A DNA stretch of 64,000 nt from Nocardioides sp. zg-DK7169 (GTDB lineage: Bacteria; Actinomycetota; Actinomycetes; Propionibacteriales; Nocardioidaceae): positions 62,001 through 126,000 of the forward strand of contig NZ_JABJRA010000011.1 in NCBI RefSeq assembly GCF_013155365.1, given 5' to 3'. This document shows, piece by piece, positions 1-7,662 of this stretch. The position numbers were made by a program, and so were the translations under genes. Numbering within the stretch: position 1 is the first letter of the stretch; every line of letters begins with the position of its first letter. The notes under the pieces were generated by a model that was given only the letters and a program-made list of their open reading frames with translations, was not told the DNA's origin and did no database searches.

Positions 1-747
1 AGCGACGAGGAGGCCCAAGGCAAGGATCCCGACCCGGCGCAGGTCGACGGCGTCGAGATCCCGGCCATCGGCGCCTGCCGCGTCCTCACCCCCGAGGACG
101 TCGCCGAGCCGAGCAACGCGACCCGCACCGTCGACTGCGAGGAGGAGGTCCACACCGCGCAGACCTTCGCCGCCGGCGTGCTGCCCGAGCGCCTGGCCGA
201 CGCCGACCGTGACGACGAGGAGCTCGGCGCGTTCGCCTATCGCACCTGCTCCACGGCGTTCATGGAGTTCATGGGCGCCGACGAGAGCCTGGTCATGCGC
301 AGCATGCTCAGCTGGGCCTGGTTCCGCCCCTCCGAGCAGGCGTGGGACGAGGGTGCGCGCTGGTACCGCTGCGACGTCGTCGGCGGCGGCGACCAGGCCA
401 AGGAGTTCCTCACCCTCCCCGAGAGGACCGAGGGCCTGCTCGCCGGCCGGCCCGCGGACCGCTGGATGGCCTGCGTCGAGGGCCCGACCATCGAGGACGC
501 CCCGCGCATCCCGTGCTCGCAGGAGCACGACTGGCGCGCGGTCAGCGCGATCAAGGTCGGCGAGCCGGAGGACCCCTACCCGGGCGAGCGGATGGTGGAG
601 GTCACCACCCGCGACTACTGCTCGCGCTGGGTGGGCGCCTGGCTGGAGTACCCCGTCAGCTACGACTACGCCTACACCTGGTTCCACGAGGCGGAGTGGG
701 AGGCCGGCAACCGGAGGTCGGTGTGCTGGGCGCGCACGGAGCGCTGA
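1..747 (+). CDS. Septum_form-family protein, 5' truncated by the window edge
   Basis: The reading frame is already open at base 1 and runs to TGA at 745-747, so the N-terminus (probably a signal or lipoprotein anchor) lies outside the window. About 248 residues are visible. They carry the pattern of actinobacterial septum formation domains: a GACRVL-type Cys near the start, HTAQ, ARWYRCDV, CSQEHDWRA and a C-terminal Cys pair. These proteins are usually secreted or membrane-anchored, and their biochemical role is unknown. The C-terminal half matches the next gene closely (ARWYRCDV and CSQEH blocks in the same order), so the two are tandem paralogues. The next gene starts inside this one. Family assignment is from motif memory. 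Confidence 0.7.
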   Translation, partial: SDEEAQGKDPDPAQVDGVEIPAIGACRVLTPEDVAEPSNATRTVDCEEEVHTAQTFAAGVLPERLADADRDDEELGAFAYRTCSTAFMEFMGADESLVMRSMLSWAWFRPSEQAWDEGARWYRCDVVGGGDQAKEFLTLPERTEGLLAGRPADRWMACVEGPTIEDAPRIPCSQEHDWRAVSAIKVGEPEDPYPGERMVEVTTRDYCSRWVGAWLEYPVSYDYAYTWFHEAEWEAGNRRSVCWARTER

Positions 748-1586
748 GGCCCGGGCGCGCCGCCGCTCTCGTGCTCACCGCCGCGCTCGCGCTGCTCCTC
801 GCCGTCGTGCTCGGTGCGTGCACCGGCAGCTCGGAGGATCCCGACGCGGCCCCGACCGAGACCGCCACCCCCGAGGCCGTCCCGACCGCCCGCGAGGTGC
901 CCGCACCGAAGGTCGGGACCTGCCACCGGCTGACCTACGCCGAGGCCGTCGCCCCGGTGGCCCCGGAGGGCTCGGTCCCGTGCGCGAAGCCGCACACCTC
1001 GGTGACCTACGCCGCTGGCGCGCTCGACGACGTGGTCCGCGGCCACCTCGTGGCCGTCGACTCTGCGCGCGTGCAGGCCCAGGTCGCGCAGACCTGCCCG
1101 CGCGCCCTGCGCGGGTTCCTCGGCGGCACGCTCGACGACCTGCGCCTGAGCATGCTCCGGCCGGTCTGGTTCACCCCGACCGTCGAGCAGTCCGACGCGG
1201 GCGCGCGTTGGTACCGCTGCGACGTCATCGCGGTCACGGCGGGCAAGCGGCTGACCCCGCTCGGGCGCGGCCTGCGCGGCGTGCTGGGACGCGAGGGCGA
1301 CCGCAACCGCTACGCCATGTGCGGCACCGCCGCCCCCGACGCCGCGTCGTTCCGCCGGGTGCAGTGCTCGCAGGAGCACACCTGGCGCGCGATCTCGGTG
1401 GTCGGCCTCCCCGGGGGCCCCTACCCGGGCACCGAGGCGGTGCGCGCCGCCGGCCAGGCGCCCTGCGAGGACGCCGGCCGCGACGTCGCCGCGGACCCGC
1501 TGAGCTTCAGCTGGGGCTATGAGTGGCCGACCCTCGAGCAGTGGCGGGCCGGACAGACCTACGGCCGGTGCTGGGCACCGGCCTGA
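723..1586 (+). CDS. Septum_form-family lipoprotein
   Basis: A 287-residue protein starting at GTG 723, chosen because GGAGG (713-717) sits five bases upstream. The start overlaps the end of the preceding paralogue by 25 bases, indicating translational coupling. Residues 1-32 form a lipoprotein signal: arginines, a leucine/alanine-rich core and the lipobox LGAC with Cys33. A Ser/Thr/Pro/Glu-rich linker follows. The rest carries the Septum_form pattern: GTCHRLTYAEA, VPCAKPHTSVTYAAG, ARWYRCDV, CSQEHTWRAIS and paired Cys near the C-terminus, which probably form disulfides outside the membrane. Location is inferred as the outer face of the cytoplasmic membrane. No enzymatic motif is visible. A longer open frame exists upstream but would lie wholly inside the first gene. 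Confidence 0.75.
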   Translation: MLGAHGALRPGRAAALVLTAALALLLAVVLGACTGSSEDPDAAPTETATPEAVPTAREVPAPKVGTCHRLTYAEAVAPVAPEGSVPCAKPHTSVTYAAGALDDVVRGHLVAVDSARVQAQVAQTCPRALRGFLGGTLDDLRLSMLRPVWFTPTVEQSDAGARWYRCDVIAVTAGKRLTPLGRGLRGVLGREGDRNRYAMCGTAAPDAASFRRVQCSQEHTWRAISVVGLPGGPYPGTEAVRAAGQAPCEDAGRDVAADPLSFSWGYEWPTLEQWRAGQTYGRCWAPA

Positions 1587-1593
1587 GGCCTCC

Positions 1594-2553
1594 TCAGAAG
1601 CCGAGCTTGCGCAGCTGGCGCGGGTCGCGCTGCCAGTCCTTGGCGATCTTGACGTGCAGGTCGAGGTAGACCGGCGTGCCGAGGAGCGCCTCGATCTGGC
1701 GGCGCGAGTCGGTGCCGACCTTGCGCAGCCGGGCGCCCTTGTGGCCGATCATGATCCCCTTCTGGGAGTCGCGCTCGACGTAGACGTTCGCGTGGATGTC
1801 GAGCAGCGGCCGGTCCGCCGGCCGGTCCTCGCGCAGCCGCATCTCCTCGACCACCACGGCGATCGAGTGGGGCATCTCGTCGCGGACGTCCTCGAGGGCG
1901 GCCTCGCGGATCAGCTCGGCGACGAGGATCTCCTCCGGGGCGTCGCTGAGGTCGCCGTCCGGATAGAGCTGCGGGCCCTCGGGCAGCAGCTGGACCAGCA
2001 GGTCGGCCAACAGGTCCACCTGGTCGCCGGCGCTGGCCGAGACCGGGACGACCTCGGCCCACTCCACCCCGACCTGGCGCCCGAGCTCGTTGATGTCCAG
2101 CAGGTGCTGGCCGATCTGCTCGGGGGTGGCCAGGTCGGTCTTGGTGGCGATCGCGACCTTCTTGGTGCGGCGCACCTTCGCCATCTCGTTGACGATGAAC
2201 CGGTCGCCGGGACCGATCTTCTCGTTGGCCGGGAAGCAGGCGGCCACCACGTCGACCTCGGCCAGCGTGGTCTTCACCAGGTCGTTGAGGCGCTCGCCCA
2301 GCAGCGTGCGCGGCCGGTGCAGGCCCGGGGTGTCGACCAGCACCAGCTGGGCGTGGGGGCGGTGCACGATGCCGCGCACGACGGTGCGCGTGGTCTGGGG
2401 CTTGGAGCTGGTGATCACGACCTTGGCCCCGACCAGCGCGTTGGTCAGCGTGGACTTGCCGGCGTTGGGGCGGCCCACGAACGACGCGAACCCGCTGCGG
2501 TGCACCTGCCCGGACGCAGGGTCGGTCGCAGGGTCGGTCGAGTGGTCGGTCAT
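1594..2553 (-). CDS. era: GTPase Era
   Basis: A 319-residue GTPase. G motifs are clear: Walker A GRPNAGKST near residue 27, the TTR switch, DTPG, and TKTD in the G4 position. A C-terminal KH-type RNA-binding region follows with GHKGARLRKVG. Era binds the 3' end of 16S rRNA and acts in 30S maturation. The start is ATG 2553, which overlaps the stop of the upstream siderophore-interacting gene by four bases (ATGA). In many actinobacteria era lies directly behind ybeY and the CBS protein. Here four other genes separate them. recO and uppS, frequent downstream neighbours, are not in the window. Confidence 0.95.
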   Translation of the reverse strand: MTDHSTDPATDPASGQVHRSGFASFVGRPNAGKSTLTNALVGAKVVITSSKPQTTRTVVRGIVHRPHAQLVLVDTPGLHRPRTLLGERLNDLVKTTLAEVDVVAACFPANEKIGPGDRFIVNEMAKVRRTKKVAIATKTDLATPEQIGQHLLDINELGRQVGVEWAEVVPVSASAGDQVDLLADLLVQLLPEGPQLYPDGDLSDAPEEILVAELIREAALEDVRDEMPHSIAVVVEEMRLREDRPADRPLLDIHANVYVERDSQKGIMIGHKGARLRKVGTDSRRQIEALLGTPVYLDLHVKIAKDWQRDPRQLRKLGF

Positions 2554-3389
2554 GGTGTGGCCTCCTGCTGGGCGGACGAGGGGGACTCCCCCTCGGCCGC
2601 GTCCTGCTGGGCGTCGTAGTCGGCCCAGATCTGCTCGTCGTTCTTGCCGGCCGCCTTGCCGGCGCGCCACACGGGCCCCGGGTCGACGGCCCGCGGCTGG
2701 CGGCGGGCGACGCCGCGCCAGTAGCCCATGACGTCGTACGCCGTGCTGGGCAGGCGGCGCTCGCGCATCAGGTGCTTGCGGATCGCGCGCATCTGCGCGG
2801 ACTCCCCCGCCATCCAGAAGTAGCCTTCGCCCTCGGGCCACTCGATGCCCTCGACGACCTCGGCCAGCGCGCTCTGCCCGTCGCCGGGCTGCTCCAGCCA
2901 GGTCACCTCCGGGCCGGCCGGGAGGTAGCCGGCGAGCTCGTCCGAGGCGCCGGCGGGCACCTCGGCCCAGATCCGGGTGGGGACCTCGACGCTCTCGGCG
3001 ATGCGGGCCATCGCGGGCATCGCGGTCAGGTCGCCGACCAGCAGCAGCCAGCGCGCGCCGGGCGGCATCGCGAAGGAGCCCTTGGCCTCGGTCACGGTGA
3101 CCTGCTCCCCGACGACCTCGCCGGGTCCGGTGCGCCGGGCCCACTCGGTGACCAGCCCGACGTCGTGGACGACCACGTCGAGGACCAGCTCGGTGCCGTC
3201 GAAGGAGCGCACGGTGTAGTAGCGGCTCTGGAACTGCTGGGGGATCACCAGGCCGACCCACTCGTCGGGGATGCCGGTGGAGACGAAGCCGGCGAGGCCG
3301 GGGCCGCCGAGGACGAGGCGCACGAGGTGCTCCGAGAGCTGCTCGCGGCGCAGGACCTCCACGGTGTGCTGCTGTGCTCGGGTGCTCAC
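2550..3389 (-). CDS. Siderophore-interacting protein (ViuB-like flavin reductase)
   Basis: A 279-residue cytosolic protein of the SIP/ViuB family, which uses FAD and a pyridine nucleotide to reduce ferric iron from imported siderophores. The N-terminal FAD domain carries RYYTVRSF at residues 56-63. The NAD(P)-binding half has LLLVGDLTAMPAM, and the C-terminal block contains YFWMAGES and GYWRG, both typical of the family. The start is GTG 3389 and the stop overlaps the ATG of era by four bases, so the two are co-transcribed. No iron box is visible in the 25 bases upstream, so any iron control must come from further up the tms operon. Placement between a lipid-modifying pair and era is unusual. 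Confidence 0.85.
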   Translation of the reverse strand: MSTRAQQHTVEVLRREQLSEHLVRLVLGGPGLAGFVSTGIPDEWVGLVIPQQFQSRYYTVRSFDGTELVLDVVVHDVGLVTEWARRTGPGEVVGEQVTVTEAKGSFAMPPGARWLLLVGDLTAMPAMARIAESVEVPTRIWAEVPAGASDELAGYLPAGPEVTWLEQPGDGQSALAEVVEGIEWPEGEGYFWMAGESAQMRAIRKHLMRERRLPSTAYDVMGYWRGVARRQPRAVDPGPVWRAGKAAGKNDEQIWADYDAQQDAAEGESPSSAQQEATP

Positions 3390-3414
3390 CCCCCGAGGTT
3401 ACCGGTGGGGGCGC

Positions 3415-4701
3415 TCAGAACGTGTGTCGGAGCGGGTAGCCGCTGACCCCGTGCTCGTCGGTGCGGGTGGCGAGCACGTGGTGCAGCTGGATCTCGTTGC
3501 GTTCGAAGGCCAGGCGGCTCCCGGCCATGTAGAGACCCCACACCCGCGCGGTGCCCTCACCGACCTCCGCGACGCACTCCTCCCAGTGCTCGACCAGGTT
3601 CGCGCACCAGGCGGCGAGGGTGCGGGCGTAGTGGACGCGGAAGTTCTCGTGGTGCTGGACCTCCAGGCGGGCGTCCTCGACTGCGGTGACGATCGTGCCG
3701 GAGCCGGCGAGCTCGCCGTCGGGGAAGACGTAGCGGTCGATGAACGGGCCCGCGGTGGCCCGGCCGGTGTTGTCGGCGCGGGTGATGCAGTGGTTGAGCA
3801 GCCGGCCGCCGGGACGCAGCCGGTCGCGGATCCAGCCGAAGTACGCCGGGTAGTTGCGCACCCCGATGTGCTCGGTCAGCCCGATCGAGGACACCGCGTC
3901 GAAGCCGTCCTCCTCCACCAGCCGGTAGTCCAGGTGGCGCACCTCGGCGAGGTCCTCGAGACCCTCCTCGCGGATCCGTTCGCCGGCCCACTCGGCCTGT
4001 GCCTGGGACAGGGTCACCCCGAGCGCGCGGACGCCGTGCTCGCGCGCCGCGTGCAGCACCATCCCGCCCCACCCGCAGCCGATGTCGAGCAGACGCTGCC
4101 CGGGCCGCAGGTCGAGCTTGCGCGCGACGAGGTCGTACTTGGTCTCCTGCGCCTGCTCCAGGCTCGCGGTCTCGTCGGGGTAGACCGCGCAGGTGTAGGT
4201 CATCGAGGGCCCCAGCACGTGGCGGTAGAACACGTTGGAGACGTCGTAGTGGTGCTGGATCGCCTCGGCGTCGCGCCCCATCGAGTGGCGCAGGCCCTCC
4301 ACGGTGCGGCGCCAGCGCGGCAGGTGCTCCTGCGGCGGGGGCGCCGGCGGCACCAGGGGTGCCACCCCGAGCCCGCGCAGCAGGTGGACCACCTCGGTCG
4401 GCGCCGGCGGGCGCAGCCTGAGGCTGCCCTGCAGCAGCGCGAGCGCCGCGTAGGGGTCGCCCGGGTGCACTCCGTGCAGCGCCAGGTCGCCCGCGACGTA
4501 GGCGCGCGCCATCCCCAGGTCGCGCGGCGCCGTCAGCAGGTAGCGCAACCCGCGCTCGGAGCGCAGCTCGAGGCGGATGTCGGCGTCGGCGGGGCCGGCG
4601 GCGCTGCCGTCGTACGCCTCGAAGCGCACCGGCAGGTCGCCGCGCACGAGCGTGCTGAGAGCGTCGCCGATGGAGATCGTCGGTCGGGAGAGAAGGGTCA
4701 T
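3415..4701 (-). CDS. SAM-dependent fatty acid methyltransferase, CFA-synthase family (TmsB-like)
   Basis: A 428-residue member of the cyclopropane-fatty-acyl-phospholipid synthase family. The family hallmarks are QHHYDVSN at residues 149-156, MTYTCAVY at 167-174, the SAM-binding loop LLDIGCGWGG at 204-213 and TEHIG at 276-280. A divergent N-terminal domain precedes the catalytic domain. It is preceded, with a four-base ATGA overlap, by a PCMH-type FAD oxidoreductase. In mycobacteria and other actinobacteria such a pair makes 10-methyl branched (tuberculostearic-type) fatty acids: the methyltransferase makes a 10-methylene acyl phospholipid and the flavoprotein reduces it. I infer that role here. 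A plain cyclopropane synthase is the alternative. Confidence 0.8.
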   Translation of the reverse strand: MTLLSRPTISIGDALSTLVRGDLPVRFEAYDGSAAGPADADIRLELRSERGLRYLLTAPRDLGMARAYVAGDLALHGVHPGDPYAALALLQGSLRLRPPAPTEVVHLLRGLGVAPLVPPAPPPQEHLPRWRRTVEGLRHSMGRDAEAIQHHYDVSNVFYRHVLGPSMTYTCAVYPDETASLEQAQETKYDLVARKLDLRPGQRLLDIGCGWGGMVLHAAREHGVRALGVTLSQAQAEWAGERIREEGLEDLAEVRHLDYRLVEEDGFDAVSSIGLTEHIGVRNYPAYFGWIRDRLRPGGRLLNHCITRADNTGRATAGPFIDRYVFPDGELAGSGTIVTAVEDARLEVQHHENFRVHYARTLAAWCANLVEHWEECVAEVGEGTARVWGLYMAGSRLAFERNEIQLHHVLATRTDEHGVSGYPLRHTF

Positions 4702-6056
4702 CTCTTCTGCACCGCCTTGTCGTAGAGGTCCGTGAGCCGGTGGTCGGGATCGTGGCGCTCCTTGACCGCCGCCAGGTGGGGGCCGGCGTAGAGGCGGTCG
4801 AAGGTCTCGCGGTCGTAGAAGGCCTCGGAGTACAGCGACTTGTGGCCGCCGAGCTCGTGGACGCGCGCCTCGATCGCCCGGTTCAGCGGCGCCTCCCCTG
4901 CCTCCGGGCCGACGGGCACCGTGCCCCAGAAGCCGACGTTGACGTAGGGCAGGCCGGGCACCAGCGGGTAGGTGGGCCACGCGCTGTGGGCGACCAGCGG
5001 GCACAGCCAGACCGGGCGCATGCCGACCTCCTCGTCGAACCAGCCCAGGAAGTCCCCCAGCCGGTCCAGCGGCACCTCGACGTCCTGGACCACGCGCTCG
5101 CGCAGCGGCCGGCCGGCGCGCCGGTCGAGGCGGTCGACGACGTCGAAGCGCCGGTCCAGGCCGAGCAGACGGTGGTAGACCTCCGAGCGGCGCCAGCGCC
5201 GCGGCCACAACCGGCGCACGAGCGGGTGCTGCACGCCGAAGGCGCCCGAGCACCAGAACCAGTCGGTGTCCCAGCGCCACAGGTAGTCGTGGATGCTCAG
5301 CAGGTCGGTGCGGCGCTCGCGGATGCTGCGGTAGTAGATCTGCGAGCCGGTGTAGTCGCTGGTCTCCCCCGGCTCCTCGCGCCAGGTCGCGATGCTGAGG
5401 TAGAGCTCGGTGGGGCTGAAGGCGACCCCGTCGAGGCCGTCGACGCGGACGCCGTCGTGCTCGCGGGTCTCGATGATCGCCTCGACCGCCTTGGCCAGCG
5501 CCGCCGGCTCCTCGAAGCGCACGTGCCGCAGCTCGACGAAGGGGCCGACCGGCTCCAGCGCGATGCGCAGCCTCGTGGCGTAGCCGAGGGAGCCGTAGCT
5601 GTTCGGGAAGGCGTCGAAGAGCTCGTCCCCGGGTTGGGTCGTGACCACGACCCCGGCGCCGGTGAAGACGGCCATCTCCAGCACCGACTCGTGCGGCAGG
5701 CCGTTGCGGAAGCTGGTGGACTCGATGCCCAGGCCACTGACCGCGCCCCCGACGGTGATCGTGCGCAGCTGCGGCACGACCAGCGGCGCCAGGCCGTACG
5801 GGAGCGTGGCGTCCACGAGGTCCTCGTAGGTGCACATCCCCTGCACCTGCGCGGTGCGCGTCTGCGGGTCGACCTCGAGGACGCCGTCCAGGCCCGACAC
5901 GTCCAGGCCGGGCGCCTGGACGGCCGCGCGGGGACGGAAGAGGTTGGAGGTCCGTTTCGCCAGCCGGACCGGCTGTCCCTCCGGCACGGCGGCGTAGGAG
6001 CTCCGCAGGCGTCGGACCGCCTGCTCGTGCTGCTCCCATGTGCGTGCACGCACCAT
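4698..6056 (-). CDS. FAD-binding oxidoreductase paired with the methyltransferase (TmsA-like)
   Basis: A 452-residue protein of the PCMH/VAO flavoprotein superfamily, related to DIMINUTO/DWARF1-type reductases. The FAD-binding stretch is seen around residues 99-119 (TITVGGAVSGLGIES then SFRNG), and the C-terminal half contains the family blocks WLCPL, YVNVGFWG and HKSLYSEAFY. The start ATG 6056 was chosen because the longer open frame upstream runs through non-conserved sequence into the divergent gene. The stop overlaps the methyltransferase start by four bases. The inferred role is NADPH-dependent reduction of a 10-methylene fatty acyl intermediate to the 10-methyl form at the membrane. Gene order (oxidoreductase first) is the one known for tmsAB operons. 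Confidence 0.8.
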   Translation of the reverse strand: MVRARTWEQHEQAVRRLRSSYAAVPEGQPVRLAKRTSNLFRPRAAVQAPGLDVSGLDGVLEVDPQTRTAQVQGMCTYEDLVDATLPYGLAPLVVPQLRTITVGGAVSGLGIESTSFRNGLPHESVLEMAVFTGAGVVVTTQPGDELFDAFPNSYGSLGYATRLRIALEPVGPFVELRHVRFEEPAALAKAVEAIIETREHDGVRVDGLDGVAFSPTELYLSIATWREEPGETSDYTGSQIYYRSIRERRTDLLSIHDYLWRWDTDWFWCSGAFGVQHPLVRRLWPRRWRRSEVYHRLLGLDRRFDVVDRLDRRAGRPLRERVVQDVEVPLDRLGDFLGWFDEEVGMRPVWLCPLVAHSAWPTYPLVPGLPYVNVGFWGTVPVGPEAGEAPLNRAIEARVHELGGHKSLYSEAFYDRETFDRLYAGPHLAAVKERHDPDHRLTDLYDKAVQKR

Positions 6057-6171
6057 TCCCCGCACGCTAGCGCCCGGGGAGCGCGACGTCGACACCCTTC
6101 GCGGCGCGCCCCGGCAGGTGCGTCCTCCCACACCGTGCATGAGGGCCGCTCCCGCCGGAGACCGGTCGCCG

Positions 6172-7293
6172 ATGAGGCCTGCGTTCCCCGTTCCACCCGC
6201 CCCTGCGCTCAGCAGCGTCTCGCCGTGGCGCCGCTGGCTCGCCGAGCGGCCGCGTGCGGTGCTGGCCGTGAAGACGGCGCTCGCCGCTGCGCTGGCCTGG
6301 CTCGCGGTCCGCGAGGTGGGCGGCTCGCTCGCCGAGTACCCGTGGTACGCCCCGCTGGGCGCGGTCGTCGCGGTCAACGAGACCGTCGCCAGCTCCGCGC
6401 GCGACGCGACCCGCGCGGTGGTCGCCGTCCTCATCGGCGCCGGGCTCGCCTTCGGGGTGCGGCTCCTCGACCTGCCCTCCCCCGTCGCGCTCGCCGTGGT
6501 CGTGGGGGTCGGCACCGTCCTCGGCGGCTGGACGTTCCTGCGCGACCTCGGCAGCTGGGTACCGGTCTCCGGCCTGTTCGTCCTGCTGGTCGGCGGCGGC
6601 GACCCGATCCACTACCCCGCGGCGTACCTCGGCCTCACCGCGTTCGGCGCCCTCGTGGGCATCGCGGTGAACCTCGTCTTCCCGCCGCTGCCGGTGCTGC
6701 GCACCAGCAGCACCGAGGCCCGCCTGCGCGGCCTGCTCGCCGACCAGCTCGAGGCCCTCGCCGACGGGCTGCTGAGCGAGGAGGTGCTCGGTCGCGAGGA
6801 GTGGCGGCGCCGCCACCACGACCTGCTCCCCCGCATCCACGAGCTCGAGGGGGTGCTGGCGGAGCTGAACGACGCGCGCCGGGCCAACTGGCGCGCGGCC
6901 CGCTGGCGCGAGGTCACCGACCGCCAGCACGAGCAGGCCCGCGCTCTGCACCAGCTCTCGCTGCTCGTCGAGGACGTCAGCTCGCTCATCGTGCACCGGG
7001 CGCACCTGCTGCGCATCGAGCCGGAGGCGGGCAGCTCGCTGCTCGCCCCCGCCGGGACGACGCTCCAGGCGATGGCCGACCTGCTGCGCTCCCTCGACGG
7101 CCCCACGGCCGAGGAGGAGCAGCTGGTCGTCGCCGACGAGGCCGTGCAGCAGCTGGCCACCGCGATCCGCGAGAACAACGCGGGCTCGCGCCAGGACGGC
7201 TTCGTGGCCGCGTCCATCGCGACGTCGGTACGCCGCGCGCTCGCCTCGCTGACCCCCGACGAGCTGGCCGACCGGATCCCGTCGCACTGGTGA
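6172..7293 (+). CDS. FUSC/aromatic acid exporter-like membrane protein
   Basis: A 373-residue protein. The N-terminal half has about five or six hydrophobic segments (for example AVLAVKTALAAALAWLAV, VALAVVVGVGTVLGGW and LGLTAFGALVGIAVNLVF). The C-terminal half is a long, charged, largely helical cytoplasmic region. This layout fits the FUSC/ArAE family of putative exporters of aromatic or other organic acids. The substrate cannot be read from sequence. I chose ATG 6172, which has GGAG at 6157-6160 and begins just before the conserved region. ATG 6139 is an in-frame alternative, and starts further up would overlap the divergent flavoprotein gene. It interrupts the minus-strand housekeeping block and is transcribed alone. 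Confidence 0.65.
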   Translation: MRPAFPVPPAPALSSVSPWRRWLAERPRAVLAVKTALAAALAWLAVREVGGSLAEYPWYAPLGAVVAVNETVASSARDATRAVVAVLIGAGLAFGVRLLDLPSPVALAVVVGVGTVLGGWTFLRDLGSWVPVSGLFVLLVGGGDPIHYPAAYLGLTAFGALVGIAVNLVFPPLPVLRTSSTEARLRGLLADQLEALADGLLSEEVLGREEWRRRHHDLLPRIHELEGVLAELNDARRANWRAARWREVTDRQHEQARALHQLSLLVEDVSSLIVHRAHLLRIEPEAGSSLLAPAGTTLQAMADLLRSLDGPTAEEEQLVVADEAVQQLATAIRENNAGSRQDGFVAASIATSVRRALASLTPDELADRIPSHW

Positions 7294-7317
7294 CCACGGC
7301 CGCGCCGGCGGCTGGGG

Positions 7318-7662
7318 TCAGACCGTCTGGGTGCTCTCCAGCACGCGCCCGCGCGGGTCGGCGCGGTGCACCGTGAGGCCGACGCCGGCGAAGTCGGTGA
7401 GCGCGGCCAGGTCGGACGCCGCCACCTGCTCGGCGTCGCCGAGGACGACGGCGGCCTCGAGGCCGCGCGAGCCGGACGCGACCGCCATCGCCACGCACAC
7501 GCCGACGGCGGACACCTGCAGCGAGGGCAGGTCGACCGTGGCCGCGGCGTAGGTGCGACCGTCGCTGTCGCGAACCGCCGCGCCCTCCGCGGCACCGGTG
7601 CGGGCACGGGTCGCCCGGGCCAGGGTGAGGAGCTTCTTGTCCTCGGTCGCCAGCTCAGTCAC
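7318..7662 (-). CDS. Cytidine deaminase-like protein lacking the zinc motifs
   Basis: A 114-residue protein resembling the cytidine deaminase fold as found next to CBS/CNNM proteins in many actinobacteria (the Rv2365c position of Mycobacterium). It has the TYAAATVDLPSLQVSAVGVCVAMAVASG stretch, interrupted here for length, in the region where active enzymes carry the zinc ligands. Neither the (C/H)AE motif nor PCxxC is present, and the only Cys is in GVCVAM. It is therefore unlikely to deaminate cytidine. Its start overlaps the end of the upstream CBS protein gene by eight bases, so the two are translationally coupled and probably work together. Function unknown. Confidence 0.6.
   Translation of the reverse strand: MTELATEDKKLLTLARATRARTGAAEGAAVRDSDGRTYAAATVDLPSLQVSAVGVCVAMAVASGSRGLEAAVVLGDAEQVAASDLAALTDFAGVGLTVHRADPRGRVLESTQTV

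Noticed and set aside
6040..6171. Earlier start of the FUSC-like protein at 6040 or 6139
   Set aside because: The added residues are not hydrophobic or conserved, the first overlaps the divergent flavoprotein gene, and neither has a ribosome site as good as ATG 6172.
7318..7662. Functional cytidine deaminase
   Set aside because: Neither zinc-binding motif is present, so I list it only as deaminase-like.
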